DNA from: Salipiger abyssi
GTDB taxonomy: Bacteria; Pseudomonadota; Alphaproteobacteria; Rhodobacterales; Rhodobacteraceae
Assembly: GCF_001975705.1 (NCBI RefSeq)
Contig: NZ_CP015089.1
Location: 67,421-131,420 of the forward strand
Reading direction: 5' to 3'
DNA length: 64,000 nt
This document shows positions 8,186-16,482 of the stretch, piece by piece. The notes beneath the pieces were generated by a model. It was not told the DNA's origin and did not search any database. It saw only the letters and a program-made list of their open reading frames with translations. How positions within the stretch are numbered: position 1 is the first letter of the stretch; every line of letters starts with the position of its first letter. The position numbers and the translations under genes are program-made.

Positions 8186-9547
8186 ATGGAACAATTCAAC
8201 GATGCTCCGCGTGGAGCGACCGGGGCAGGGCTGTCCCGGACAGGATATGCTGTGTCTCACGACAGCCAACCGTCGGGATGGCGCAAGGCAACCGCCGGGC
8301 TGGCAATCGCCGAACGACATGCCCGTGCCGGCGAACGCGCCGCCATTCCGAAAGCGCGGGCCTTCACCGCAGCAAAGCGTGTCGGGCCACAGATCGGTCT
8401 CAAACCCGGAGACCTTCTGCTACTGGACACGCTCGGTGCCTTTACACAGCCACAGGACTGGACGGCTGGACGGCGACCCATTGTCTGGGCATCGAACGCC
8501 TATCTCATGGAACGGACAGGCTTCTCTCTCTCCGCTCTGAAGCGTCATGCGCGACGTTTGACAGAGGCCGGCATAATCACCTTCCGTGACAGCCCTAACG
8601 GCAAGCGCTGGGGATATCGCGACGCCGAAGGTGTGATCGTTGAAGCCTATGGCTTCGATCTGTCTCCACTGGCCGCCCGTGCTGAAGAATTCGAGCAACT
8701 GCATGCCGAGTTGCAGGCGGAACGCACCGAATGCCAGCGCCTCAAACGGCAGATCACCATCACCCGCCGTATGATCCGCGCCCGCATCGAAGCCGCTCAG
8801 CGTGAGACGCTCGACGGCCCTTGGGACCGGCTTTCGGCCTTCTTCGATGATCTGCTTGCACGGCTACCCCGACGCAACGCCTGCCGAGAAACCCTCGAAC
8901 AGCTGCTGACGGGCTTTCAAAAACTACTAGAGCGGGTCGAAACGATCCTTCTGAGCAGTGTCGAAGCTGTGGAGAACTCAGACCAAACCCCTGAGGAAAG
9001 ATCTGAAAAATCCACCAAACAGAACACCGTGGGGGCCATTTCCGACCCCCACATACAAGCTACAAATCAACTTCATATTGTAACAAGTACAGGATCGGAA
9101 ATCGCGACAACACCAAACAACAAGCCTGATACCAAAGGGCAGAACGACATTGAAACACAGCGGGTCGAACAATCACGCAAGCCCCAGAATATGAGCGATG
9201 AGCCTCATTTCCCCACAATGGTCCGCGCTTGTCCTGAATTCTCCATCTGGGCAAAGACCATGGGTGAAGCGATAGCGAACTGGAACGATCTACACCGGAT
9301 TGCAGGCCAACTGGGACCAATGATCGGCCTATCCAAACTGGTATGGAATCGAGCCCAGGAGCAGTTGGGCAACAGGTGCGCAACAGCGGCGCTGGCGCTT
9401 GTCTTTGAAAAACACTGTGCGGGTGAGGTGACCTCACCAAGTGGATATCTGTATGGCATGATCCGGAAGGCCAGGGCAGGGGAGCTGCATCTCGACCGAA
9501 GCTTTCATGGTCGCTTGAAGCGCCAGACGAAGTTGAGTGCCTTGTGA
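8186..9547 (+). CDS. repC: Replication initiator RepC
   Basis: Replication protein of repABC replicons, 453 aa, within the family range. The N-terminal replication-protein-C domain is recognisable in GWRKATAGLAIAERHA, KPGDLLLLDTLGAFTQPQDW and the winged-helix stretch LMERTGFSLSALKRHARRLTEAGIITFRDSPNGKRWGYRD (about residues 110-155). A coiled-coil-like, Arg/Glu-rich segment follows. The C-terminal part (VRACPEFSIWAKT ... SPSGYLYGMIRKARAGELHLDRSFHG) is the usual RepC C-domain. The middle is encoded by AT-rich DNA likely to be the origin. ATG at 8186 is the first in-frame start after the ctRNA region. Confidence 0.93.
   Translation: MEQFNDAPRGATGAGLSRTGYAVSHDSQPSGWRKATAGLAIAERHARAGERAAIPKARAFTAAKRVGPQIGLKPGDLLLLDTLGAFTQPQDWTAGRRPIVWASNAYLMERTGFSLSALKRHARRLTEAGIITFRDSPNGKRWGYRDAEGVIVEAYGFDLSPLAARAEEFEQLHAELQAERTECQRLKRQITITRRMIRARIEAAQRETLDGPWDRLSAFFDDLLARLPRRNACRETLEQLLTGFQKLLERVETILLSSVEAVENSDQTPEERSEKSTKQNTVGAISDPHIQATNQLHIVTSTGSEIATTPNNKPDTKGQNDIETQRVEQSRKPQNMSDEPHFPTMVRACPEFSIWAKTMGEAIANWNDLHRIAGQLGPMIGLSKLVWNRAQEQLGNRCATAALALVFEKHCAGEVTSPSGYLYGMIRKARAGELHLDRSFHGRLKRQTKLSAL
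8965..9185. other. Putative origin of replication inside repC (AT-rich stretch with dyad)
   Basis: A clearly AT-richer stretch within repC, in contrast to its GC-rich surroundings. It contains the perfect 7-bp inverted repeat GTGGGGG (9029-9035) / CCCCCAC (9046-9052) with a 10-bp spacer. In characterised repABC plasmids oriV lies in an AT-rich part of repC; the extent given here is approximate. Confidence 0.55.
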
Positions 9548-10128
9548 CCCCGGAGTCTTTGTTATGAGGGTGCAGCACTGAAGGTCGGCTGGAAAAACGA
9601 TGCCAGCCGAAGGCGCAAGCCAGCGCCATGAAAGAGACGGGCGATGTGATCTTTTTCCCTTGATCTCCAAGGCCACTGCTGAGTGAGCATCTGCCATGCA
9701 CAATGAAAATATTATTGGACATAACTAAGCGTAGTAAAGCGAGGCGGTTCAAGCGCAAGAAAGTCGCGGAAAGCGCCGTGTCCAGGAGATCGTAGACAGG
9801 CTACTCGCATGCAGGGACACCACCAACGGCCCTAAGATCATATCTCGGATAACCTCTTGTGCCCATCGCAGCGCATTTGGAATCCACTGAAGATGTGTCG
9901 TTTTTGTCGGATCAGCCCACAGAGAACTGCATATTGTGTCCGACAAGAAGAACATCGCCATCACCTTGTGCAGTATGTTGATCCGCTCTCGGCCGGACGA
10001 TCACGCCAATCTGCCGGATCACCTATGGCGCGCCGAAGGGGATGAGAACCGACATGCTCATGAGGAAAAGCGTTCGAGATAGCTGGCTGACATACCACAA
10101 CGGCTGCCAGGAGGCGCTGGTAGGAAGA
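9548..10128. other. Gene-poor gap downstream of repC
   Basis: About 580 bp with no convincing gene; short open frames here have no recognisable family features. Two items are visible: an 8-bp inverted repeat TTGTCGGA (9904-9911) / TCCGACAA (9939-9946), and AATATTATTGGACAT (9708-9722), identical to the complement of the start of the recombinase remnant near 31.74 kb. The lower GC suggests a rearranged or acquired scar. Confidence 0.5.
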
Positions 10129-10151
10129 CGGGCAGACGCAGCGCCTGCCCG
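10129..10151 (-). terminator. Probable terminator of the aldo/keto reductase gene
   Basis: CGGGCAG (10129-10135) and CTGCCCG (10145-10151) flank a 9-nt loop 12 nt after the aldo/keto reductase stop codon. On the minus strand the stem is followed by the pyrimidine-rich UCUUCCU. Confidence 0.5.
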
Positions 10152-10162
10152 CAGGGTGTGGA

Positions 10163-11023
10163 TCAGGTCTTTGCGTAGACCGGGAAAACGCTGGCGTCGC
10201 CGTAGTCCTTGATCGGCTCGATCGTCTTCAGCGCGTCCATGTCTGCCTCGGAAATCTCGAACTCAACAGCGGCGTTGCCCTTCATGTGGTCCGGGTTGCC
10301 GGTTTTCGGCAGCGCGACCAGGCCCAGTTGGAGCACGTAGCGGATGCAGAGCTGCGGCACGGTCACGCCGTATTTCTCGGCCATGGCGCCGATCTCGGCA
10401 TTGTCGAGGATCTTGCCGTGGGCGATAGGCGAATAGGCCTCGACCGTCACGCCTTTGCTCTTGGCATAGTCGATCAGCTCGAACGGCGTGTTGCTCACAT
10501 GGGCGAGGATCTGGTCGACCATCGGCTTGATGCGCGCGTTTTCGAGCAGGTTGTCGAGATCTTCCTTCTGGAAATTCGACACGCCGATGGCGCGGATCTT
10601 GCCGGCGTCATAGGCCTCTTCCAACGCTTTCCACGCCGCGAGGTTGCCCTCGAAAAAGCGGTCGTCGCCAGAAAAATCCGCCCAGGGCTGCGGGCTGTGG
10701 ATGATCATCAGGTCGATATAGTCGAGCCCGAGGGTGTCGAGCGAGCCGTCGATGGCGGCCTTGGCGCCCTCGTAATCCTTGACCTCGGCGGCGAGCTTGG
10801 TTTGCAGGAAGATCTGGTCGCGGGCGATGCCGGCGTTGCGGATGCCTTCGCCAACGCCGCGTTCGTTGCCATAGGCCTGGGCGGTGTCGATATGGCGATA
10901 GCCGAGGTCGATGGCGGCTTTCACGGCATCGGCGACCACATCGTCTTCGATCATCCAGGTGCCGAGCCCGAGCTTGGGAATTTCGACACCATTGGACAGA
11001 GTGTATGTTTCTTCGAGGATCAT
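10163..11023 (-). CDS. Aldo/keto reductase
   Basis: NADPH-dependent carbonyl reductase of the AKR superfamily (2,5-diketo-gluconate-reductase-like), 286 aa. The catalytic tetrad is present: Asp in YRHIDTAQAYGNE, Tyr in the same motif, Lys in LQTKLAAE, His in YIDLMIIHSPQPW. The AKR signature IRAIGVSNFQ and the cofactor-binding end ALPKTGNPDHMKGN are also clear. The frame is open upstream, but ATG 11023 is preferred because AAGGAAAGGG precedes it and the protein then begins with the family-typical YTLSNGVEIPKLGLGTW. It stands alone; substrate unknown. Confidence 0.9.
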   Translation of the reverse strand: MILEETYTLSNGVEIPKLGLGTWMIEDDVVADAVKAAIDLGYRHIDTAQAYGNERGVGEGIRNAGIARDQIFLQTKLAAEVKDYEGAKAAIDGSLDTLGLDYIDLMIIHSPQPWADFSGDDRFFEGNLAAWKALEEAYDAGKIRAIGVSNFQKEDLDNLLENARIKPMVDQILAHVSNTPFELIDYAKSKGVTVEAYSPIAHGKILDNAEIGAMAEKYGVTVPQLCIRYVLQLGLVALPKTGNPDHMKGNAAVEFEISEADMDALKTIEPIKDYGDASVFPVYAKT

Positions 11024-11379
11024 CTGAGTCCCTTTCCTTCTGACGTTTCCCGACCCGGCTGTCACACCGGTCCTGCCATCGTTGACGGCCCGCACCGCTG
11101 CCGGTCGGCCAATCGCGTCGATGGCGGGATCTGCATGATTGCCCGGCGGGCGCGATCGGTAGCCGACCTCGGCGGTGGCGCGGGGCCGGCTTTACTGCAC
11201 TCATATATAACGTGGTCCGGCCGCCGGATTAGACCGGGCAGGGCGACAATCACCCATGAACGCATCTCATGAATGCGGTCAGTGTGACCCGGCCTGTGGC
11301 CGCATGTGCCGATCCCGCATGACGGGGGCCATGGGTGAGGAGGGGGCCCGGACCCGAGCGTGGCTCACAGCTTCGCCGG
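11024..11379. other. Gap between the aldo/keto reductase and SDR genes
   Basis: About 355 bp. No gene can be supported: a plus-strand frame from 11256 begins with a cysteine-rich run (CGQCDPACGRMC) but then runs through the SDR gene in antisense. The stretch ACTCATATATAACGTGG around 11200 is the most AT-rich part and may carry the aldo/keto reductase promoter. Confidence 0.4.
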
Positions 11380-12045
11380 TCAGGCGACCTGCCGAGCCTT
11401 GCGCAAACCGTCCAGTGCCTCGGAAACCGGAATCTGGCCATCGGTCAGTTCAATGAACTCGCGGCGGATCTCCGGGCGCTCGATCAGTCCTGCCAGAACA
11501 CGGGCCACGTTCCCCCGCGCGACAGGGCCATATGGCACTGCCGGGCCAAGGCTGACCTTGCCGTTGCCATCCTCGTGCTGGAGCGTCCCGGGGCGGACGA
11601 TCACCCAGTCCAGATCCGAAGAGGCAACGGCCACATCGGCGCGTTTCTTTTCCGCCATGTAATGTTCGAAACGCGGATTGCGCTCGCGCTGTCGCCCGGC
11701 TTCGGGAAAGGCCGAGACGAGGTACAGGCGCGAAATGCCGAGCGCGCGGGCCGCGGCCACCACCTTGATCGGACCCTCTCCGTCGATGGCGGTTGTGCGG
11801 TCGAGCCCGCTGCCCGCCGCACCTGCGGAAAATACAATCGCATCGCAGCCGCGCGCGGCGAGAGCAAAATCGTCCGCGCTCATCTCGATGACGTCGCCCG
11901 CGACCGGTTCGGCCCCGGCGGCACGGATCGCTTCGGCCTGTTCGGGCTTGCGGTGCAGACCGACAACCTGATGCCCGTTTTCGATGAGCATCGGCAGGAG
12001 GCGATGGCCGATCCCGCCGGTTGCGCCGATGATGAGGACCTTCAT
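11380..12045 (-). CDS. Atypical SDR / NAD(P)-binding oxidoreductase
   Basis: NAD(P)H-binding protein of 221 aa in the atypical short-chain dehydrogenase group (YwnB/YhfK-like). The Rossmann motif is at the very N-terminus (VLIIGATGGIGHRLLPMLIENGHQVVGLHR), followed by VAGDVIEM, AIVFSAGAAGSG and LDWVIVRPGTL. There is no standard YxxxK pair, as usual for this subgroup. ATG 12045 is chosen because AAAGGAG lies about 8 nt upstream; ATG 12051 would sit too close to it. Function unknown; related proteins are often redox-stress or quinone-related. Confidence 0.85.
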   Translation of the reverse strand: MKVLIIGATGGIGHRLLPMLIENGHQVVGLHRKPEQAEAIRAAGAEPVAGDVIEMSADDFALAARGCDAIVFSAGAAGSGLDRTTAIDGEGPIKVVAAARALGISRLYLVSAFPEAGRQRERNPRFEHYMAEKKRADVAVASSDLDWVIVRPGTLQHEDGNGKVSLGPAVPYGPVARGNVARVLAGLIERPEIRREFIELTDGQIPVSEALDGLRKARQVA

Positions 12046-12170
12046 TGTCATCACTCCTTTCGCGTTCCGTCGCTGTGCATGTAGCGTGGGAGACGCAAGG
12101 GCAATGCCAACCCGGTCGTCAGGGATGGCGCTTTGCTTGCCTCAGAGCGGGGCAGGCCGCAGACAATCGA

Positions 12171-12195
12171 GCCGGCGACCACGAGGATCGCCGGC
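12171..12195 (-). terminator. Hairpin after the 2-oxoacid dehydrogenase gene
   Basis: GCCGGCG (12171-12177) and CGCCGGC (12189-12195) with an 11-nt loop, 19 nt past the stop codon of the minus-strand gene. No strong U-run follows, so termination may be Rho-assisted. Confidence 0.35.
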
Positions 12196-12213
12196 CGCCT
12201 GCGCGCTGGCCTC

Positions 12214-14592
12214 TCAGGCCGTGCCGAAATGCGCAGAGGAGGGTTTGCGGCCCAGCGTCAGCTCGCTCACCGAATTGGCGATGGCGTGGCGGTCGATGCC
12301 GAAATGGTGGGCGAGATCGCCGATGGTGCCGGTCTGGCCGAAATGCTCGACCCCGTGCGGGATCGTCCGGTGGCCCTGCACCGAGCCGAGCCAGGACAGC
12401 GTGGCCGGGTGGCCGTCGATCACCGTGACGATGCTGCAATGGGACGGCAGCTCGGCGAGCAGCGACTCGACATGGCTGGTGGCGGCGGGATTGCCGCGCG
12501 CGCGCTCGCGCTGCGCCGCCGTCCAGCCGGCGTTGAGCCGGTCGGCGGAAGTCACCGCCAGCACGCCCACGTCGCGCCGGTGCTCGCCGATCATGCCGGC
12601 GGCGGCGATGGCCTCGTCGGCCACCGAGCCCTGATAGGCGATGACCACCGAGCAGTTCGGCCCCGGCTTGCGCAGCCAGTAGCCGCCGTCGATGGCGCCC
12701 TGACGGAAGGCGTCGTCCACCCGCTTGCCGGGCTGCTCCAGCGGTTTGGTGGTCAGCCGCAGATAGACCGCGCCGCCGGTTTCGTCGCGCAGCCAGGTGC
12801 GTTCGTCCGGGTCGCCCTCGCCGTCGCGTTGCAGGTAGTCGAAGGCCCATTCCATGATCACCGCCAGCTCGTCGGCAAATGCCGGCTCGAAGCTCGCCAG
12901 CCCGTCCTGCGCCATGCCGGTGAGCGGTGTGCCGACCGACTGGTGCGCGCCGCCCTCCGGCGCCAGCGTCACCCCCGAGGGCGTGCCCGCGATGAGGAAC
13001 CGCGCGCCCTGGTAGCAGGCGTAGTTCAGCGCATCGAGGCCGCGATGCACGAAGGGATCGTAGAGCGTGCCGACGGGAATGACGCGCTTGCCCCAGAGGC
13101 TGTGCGCCAGCCCCGCCGCGCCCAGCAGCAGGAAGAGGTTCATCTCGGCGATGCCCAGCTCGATATGCTGCCCGTCGGGGGCGAAGTTCCACTTTGCGGT
13201 CGAGGGGATACGATGCTCGATAAAGGCGTCCTTCAGCTCCTCGCGGGCAAAGAGCTTGCGCCGGTTCACAAAGGCGCCGAGCCCGGTGGTGCCGGTCACG
13301 TCGGGCGAGGTGGTCATGATCCGGGCGGCAAGCTCGCTGTCGCCCTTGGCCAGCTCGTCGAGGATCTTGCCAAAGGCCGCCTGGGTCGAGATTTCCTTGT
13401 CGCTGGCAAATTCGATCTTCGGCACGTCGAGCCGCACATCCGAATAGCGCCGCGTGCCCTTGGCAAAGAACGGCACGCTGTCGAGGAAAGCCTTCAGCGC
13501 CGGCACGTCCTCGACCGTCGCGAAGGGCTCCCATTCCTGTCCTTCGGGCACGCCCATGTCCTTTTGCCAGCCGGCCATCTGCGCCTTGGTCATCAGACCG
13601 CCGTGATTGTCCTTGTGCCCGGCGATGGGGGTGCCCCAGCCCTTGATCGTGTAGGCGAGAAAGCAGGTCGGGCGGTCGTGGTCGATGGCGGCAAAGGTCT
13701 CGGCCATGGTCTCCACGCAGTTGCCGCCGAGGTTTTCCATCAGCGCCGCAAGCTCGGTGTCGCTGCGCCGGTCGATGAGCGCGCTCACCTCACCCTGATC
13801 GCCCAGATCGTCCATCAGCCGTTTGCGCCAGACCGCGCCGCCCATATAGGTCAGCGCCGAATATTCGGTGTTGGGGCAGGTGTCGATCCAGTCGCGCAGC
13901 CGCGCGCCGCCCGGTTCCTCGAAGGCCGCCCGTTGCAGCGCGCCGTATTTCACCCGCACCACATCCCAGCCAAAGGCTTCGAAGATCTTTTCGATGCGGG
14001 TGAACAGCCCCTCGCGCACGATCCCGTCCAGCGACTGGCGGTTATAGTCAATGATCCACCAGGTGTTGCGCAGATCGTTCTTCCAGCCTTCCTGGAGCAC
14101 TTCGTAGATATTGCCCTCGTCCATCTCGGCATCGCCCACCAGCGCCACCATGCGCCCGGGTGTGACCTCCTCGCCCCAGCTCTTGGCGGTGATGAAATCC
14201 TGCACCATGGAGGCAAGCGCGGTAATCCCGACGCCAAGCCCCACCGAGCCGGTCGAGAAATCCACGTCGTCGATATCCTTGGTGCGGCTGGGATAGCTCT
14301 GCACCCCGCCGAAGCCACGGAAATTCTCCATCTTCTCGCGGGTCTGGTTGCCCATGAGATATTGCATCGCGTGGAACAGCGGCGAGGCATGCGGTTTGAC
14401 CGCCACCCGGTCCTCGGGCCGCAGGGTCGAGAAATAGAGCGCCGTCATGATCGACACCATGGAGGCCGAGGACGCCTGGTGCCCGCCCACCTTGATGCCG
14501 TCCACCTTGGGGCGGACATGGTTGGCGTTGTGGATCATCCAGTGCGACAGCCACAGCAGCCGTTGCTCGATGGTCTTGAGGTGGTCGGTCAT
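12214..14592 (-). CDS. Homodimeric 2-oxoacid dehydrogenase E1 / transketolase-like, possibly 2-oxobutyrate-specific
   Basis: Thiamine-diphosphate enzyme of 792 aa, of the AceE/MdeB-like single-chain E1 group. The ThDP motif is GDAEMDEGN followed by WWIIDYNRQSLDG; the N-terminus (LLWLSHWMIHNANHVRPKVDG, KVGGHQASSASMVSIMTALYF) and the pyrimidine-domain Glu region (IELGIAEMNLFLLLGAAGL) are typical. It is shorter than E. coli AceE (about 887 aa). No E2 or E3 genes are nearby. The upstream neighbour acdS yields 2-oxobutyrate, so oxidative decarboxylation to propionyl-CoA with a shared E2/E3 is the best reading; ordinary pyruvate is the alternative. A strong Shine-Dalgarno (AAGGAGGG) precedes ATG 14592. 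Confidence 0.88.
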   Translation of the reverse strand: MTDHLKTIEQRLLWLSHWMIHNANHVRPKVDGIKVGGHQASSASMVSIMTALYFSTLRPEDRVAVKPHASPLFHAMQYLMGNQTREKMENFRGFGGVQSYPSRTKDIDDVDFSTGSVGLGVGITALASMVQDFITAKSWGEEVTPGRMVALVGDAEMDEGNIYEVLQEGWKNDLRNTWWIIDYNRQSLDGIVREGLFTRIEKIFEAFGWDVVRVKYGALQRAAFEEPGGARLRDWIDTCPNTEYSALTYMGGAVWRKRLMDDLGDQGEVSALIDRRSDTELAALMENLGGNCVETMAETFAAIDHDRPTCFLAYTIKGWGTPIAGHKDNHGGLMTKAQMAGWQKDMGVPEGQEWEPFATVEDVPALKAFLDSVPFFAKGTRRYSDVRLDVPKIEFASDKEISTQAAFGKILDELAKGDSELAARIMTTSPDVTGTTGLGAFVNRRKLFAREELKDAFIEHRIPSTAKWNFAPDGQHIELGIAEMNLFLLLGAAGLAHSLWGKRVIPVGTLYDPFVHRGLDALNYACYQGARFLIAGTPSGVTLAPEGGAHQSVGTPLTGMAQDGLASFEPAFADELAVIMEWAFDYLQRDGEGDPDERTWLRDETGGAVYLRLTTKPLEQPGKRVDDAFRQGAIDGGYWLRKPGPNCSVVIAYQGSVADEAIAAAGMIGEHRRDVGVLAVTSADRLNAGWTAAQRERARGNPAATSHVESLLAELPSHCSIVTVIDGHPATLSWLGSVQGHRTIPHGVEHFGQTGTIGDLAHHFGIDRHAIANSVSELTLGRKPSSAHFGTA

Positions 14593-14725
14593 CGGGCGTC
14601 CCTCCTTGTGCGGGGCAGTGGGATTTGGCGGATCACGGCGCGCAAGCGCGGGCGGGCTCCTGCAACCGGTCTGTACCGGCGGGAGTCTTCTGGTGCGTGA
14701 CCGCGAAATGTTGGGGCAGTATGGC

Positions 14726-14762
14726 GGATTTTTCGACGGGCATGTGCGATATCGAAAAATCC
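14726..14762. promoter_or_regulatory. 11-bp inverted repeat upstream of the E1 gene
   Basis: GGATTTTTCGA (14726-14736) and TCGAAAAATCC (14752-14762) are perfect inverted arms with a 15-nt spacer, about 134 bp before the E1 start codon and 64 bp past the acdS stop. It could be a regulator site (AcdR is the nearest candidate) or an RNA hairpin. Confidence 0.5.
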
Positions 14763-14779
14763 GGGGTGGCCTTGGGCGA

Positions 14780-14815
14780 GGGCGCTCCGGGAAAGGCTCT
14801 TTCTCCGGAACGCCC
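14780..14815 (-). terminator. Hairpin downstream of acdS
   Basis: A long stem in which GGGCGCTCCGG (14780-14790) pairs with CCGGAACGCCC (14805-14815) with one mismatch, and the inner GAAAG/CTTTC extends it. It begins 11 nt after the acdS stop. No U-run follows, so it may only reduce read-through into the E1 gene. Confidence 0.45.
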
Positions 14816-14825
14816 GAAGCGCGCC

Positions 14826-15845
14826 TCAGCCGTCTTTGTAGTAGTAGCTGTAGCCGTTCAGCGCCGGTGCGCCGCCGAGATGGGCATAGAGCACCTTGGA
14901 GCCTTCGGGGAAGAAGCCCTTCTTGGTGAGGTCGATCAGGCCCTGCATGGATTTGCCCTCATAGACCGGGTCGGTCATCATCGCCTCGGTGCGGGCGGCC
15001 AGGCGGATCGCCTCGTTGGTCTCTTCCGAGGGCACGCCGTAAGCGGGGTAGGCGTAATCCTCGTTGATGACGATCTCGTCGTCGCGCACGGTGCGACCGA
15101 GCCCCACCAGCTCGGCGGTGTTGTCGACGATGCCGCGCACCTGCGCGCGGGTCTGTTCCGGCGTGGCCGAGGCGTCGATGCCGATCACCCGGTCGGCGCG
15201 GCCCTGATCGGCAAAGCCCACGATCATGCCCGCCTGGGTCGAGCCGGTTACCACGCAGACGACGATATAGTCGAACTTGAAGCCTAGCTCTTCTTCCTGC
15301 TGCGCCACCTCTTCGGCAAAGCCGATATAGCCGAGCGCGCCGTATTTGTGCACCGAGGCGCCCGCCGGGATCGCATAGGGCTTGCCACCGGAATCCTTGA
15401 CCGACTGGATCGCGTCTTCCCAGCTCTTGCGGATGCCGATATCGAACCCGTCATCCACCAGCCGCGAATCCGCCCCCATGAGGCGGGTCATCAGGATGTT
15501 GCCCACACGGTCGTAGACGGCATCGTAATGCGGCACCCACTTCTCCTGGATCACCACGCAGTCCATGCCGATCTTGGCGGCGGTGGCGGCGACCATGCGG
15601 GTGTGGTTCGACTGCACGCCACCGATCGACACCAGCGTGTCGGCGCCCGAGGCGATGGCGTCGGGCACGATATATTCCAGCTTGCGCAGCTTGTTGCCGC
15701 CCATGGCAAGACCCGAGTTGCAGTCTTCGCGCTTGGCGTAGATCTCGACCTTGCCGCCGAGGGCTTCGGAAAGCCGGGGCAGGTGTTCGATGGCGGTGGC
15801 GCCGAAGGTGAGCGGGTAGCGGTCGAATTTGTCGAGCAGTGACAT
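14826..15845 (-). CDS. acdS: 1-aminocyclopropane-1-carboxylate deaminase
   Basis: PLP enzyme that opens the ACC ring to 2-oxobutyrate plus ammonia; 339 aa against 338 for Pseudomonas AcdS. Residues that mark true ACC deaminase over D-cysteine desulfhydrase are present, one position later than in Pseudomonas numbering: PLP Lys52 ([11 protein letters not shown]), Ser79 ([11 protein letters not shown]), Tyr295-Glu296 (DPVYEGKSM) and Leu323 ([10 protein letters not shown]). AGGAG precedes ATG 15845. It is divergent from an Lrp-type regulator, the classic acdR-acdS pair, and followed by a 2-oxoacid dehydrogenase gene. ACC deaminase removes the plant ethylene precursor, so an association with plants or algae is possible. 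Confidence 0.94.
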   Translation of the reverse strand: MSLLDKFDRYPLTFGATAIEHLPRLSEALGGKVEIYAKREDCNSGLAMGGNKLRKLEYIVPDAIASGADTLVSIGGVQSNHTRMVAATAAKIGMDCVVIQEKWVPHYDAVYDRVGNILMTRLMGADSRLVDDGFDIGIRKSWEDAIQSVKDSGGKPYAIPAGASVHKYGALGYIGFAEEVAQQEEELGFKFDYIVVCVVTGSTQAGMIVGFADQGRADRVIGIDASATPEQTRAQVRGIVDNTAELVGLGRTVRDDEIVINEDYAYPAYGVPSEETNEAIRLAARTEAMMTDPVYEGKSMQGLIDLTKKGFFPEGSKVLYAHLGGAPALNGYSYYYKDG

Positions 15846-15998
15846 GGTGAACTCCTGTTGTCTCTGCCGCGAAGGTTAGCGGATATGATGTGAAAGGTGC
15901 TTTCTAATTTTATCCTGATTTTTCCATATTTCTGGGTTTATAAGGATATTGTTGCCGGATATATGTCAAATATCGCCACTATAATGAGAGATTCTTTC
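15846..15998. promoter_or_regulatory. acdS-acdR divergent promoter region with Lrp-like site
   Basis: A distinctly AT-rich 153-bp gap. It contains GATAT (15958-15962) and ATATC (15970-15974) with a 7-bp spacer, the size and base composition expected for an Lrp/AsnC-family operator, 25 bp before the chosen acdR start. A second GGATAT occurs just upstream at about 15944. AcdR binding is inferred from the arrangement. Confidence 0.5.
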
Positions 15999-16460
15999 AT
16001 GTCGGGTCTGGACCGAATCGACCGCGAGATTCTGCGCCATCTCCAGCGCGACGGGCGGCTCACCAATGCCGAGATCGCCGAGACGGTAAACGTCAGCCCG
16101 GCGACCTGTCACCGCCGCACGCAGCGGCTCTTTGCCGAGGGGCATATCAGCGGCGTGCATGCGCGGGTGAACCCGGTCTCGGTGGGGTTGGGGGCGCTGG
16201 TGATGGTGGGGGTGGTGCTCGACCGCTCGACGCCGGACAGTTTTGCCGCCTTCGAGCGTGCCGCGACCGAGATGAGGGAGGTGCTGGAATGTCAGCTCGT
16301 GGCGGGCGATTTCGACTATCTGCTCAAGATCCGTGTGCGCGACATGGCCGATTTCAATCTGCTGCACGGCAAGGCGCTCATTGCCCTGCCGGGGGTGCGG
16401 CAGATCCGGACCTTCTTTGTGATGAAGGAAGTGAAGGAAAAAACCGCGCTGGCCTTTTGA
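15999..16460 (+). CDS. acdR: Lrp/AsnC-family regulator AcdR
   Basis: Leucine-responsive-type activator of 153 aa. The N-terminal HTH is DRIDREILRHLQRDGRLTNAEIAETVNVSPATCHRRTQRL, and the C-terminal RAM domain (LVAGDFDYLLKIRVRDMADFNLL, LPGVRQIRTFFVMKEVK) binds an amino-acid-like effector. The frame is open far upstream; ATG 15999 is preferred because it gives the family N-terminus and follows GAGAG at about 8 nt; ATG 15984 is the alternative. Divergence from acdS matches characterised AcdR systems. Confidence 0.88.
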   Translation: MSGLDRIDREILRHLQRDGRLTNAEIAETVNVSPATCHRRTQRLFAEGHISGVHARVNPVSVGLGALVMVGVVLDRSTPDSFAAFERAATEMREVLECQLVAGDFDYLLKIRVRDMADFNLLHGKALIALPGVRQIRTFFVMKEVKEKTALAF

Positions 16461-16482
16461 GCGCGCGGTCCGGGGTGTTCCG

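Noticed and set aside
9857..10045. 62-codon plus-strand frame after repC
   Set aside because: No family similarity or ribosome-binding site; cysteine content alone is not enough to call a gene.
11256..11456. Cysteine-rich start (CGQCDPACGRMC) of a plus-strand frame
   Set aside because: Continues as antisense of the SDR gene and lacks a supporting ribosome-binding site.
12133..14700. 855-codon plus-strand open frame
   Set aside because: Antisense to the 2-oxoacid dehydrogenase E1 gene, which has clear ThDP motifs; the plus-strand product has no recognisable domain.
14826..15845. D-cysteine desulfhydrase as the function of the PLP gene
   Set aside because: Tyr295-Glu296 and Leu323 match true ACC deaminases, and the divergent Lrp regulator fits acdR-acdS.
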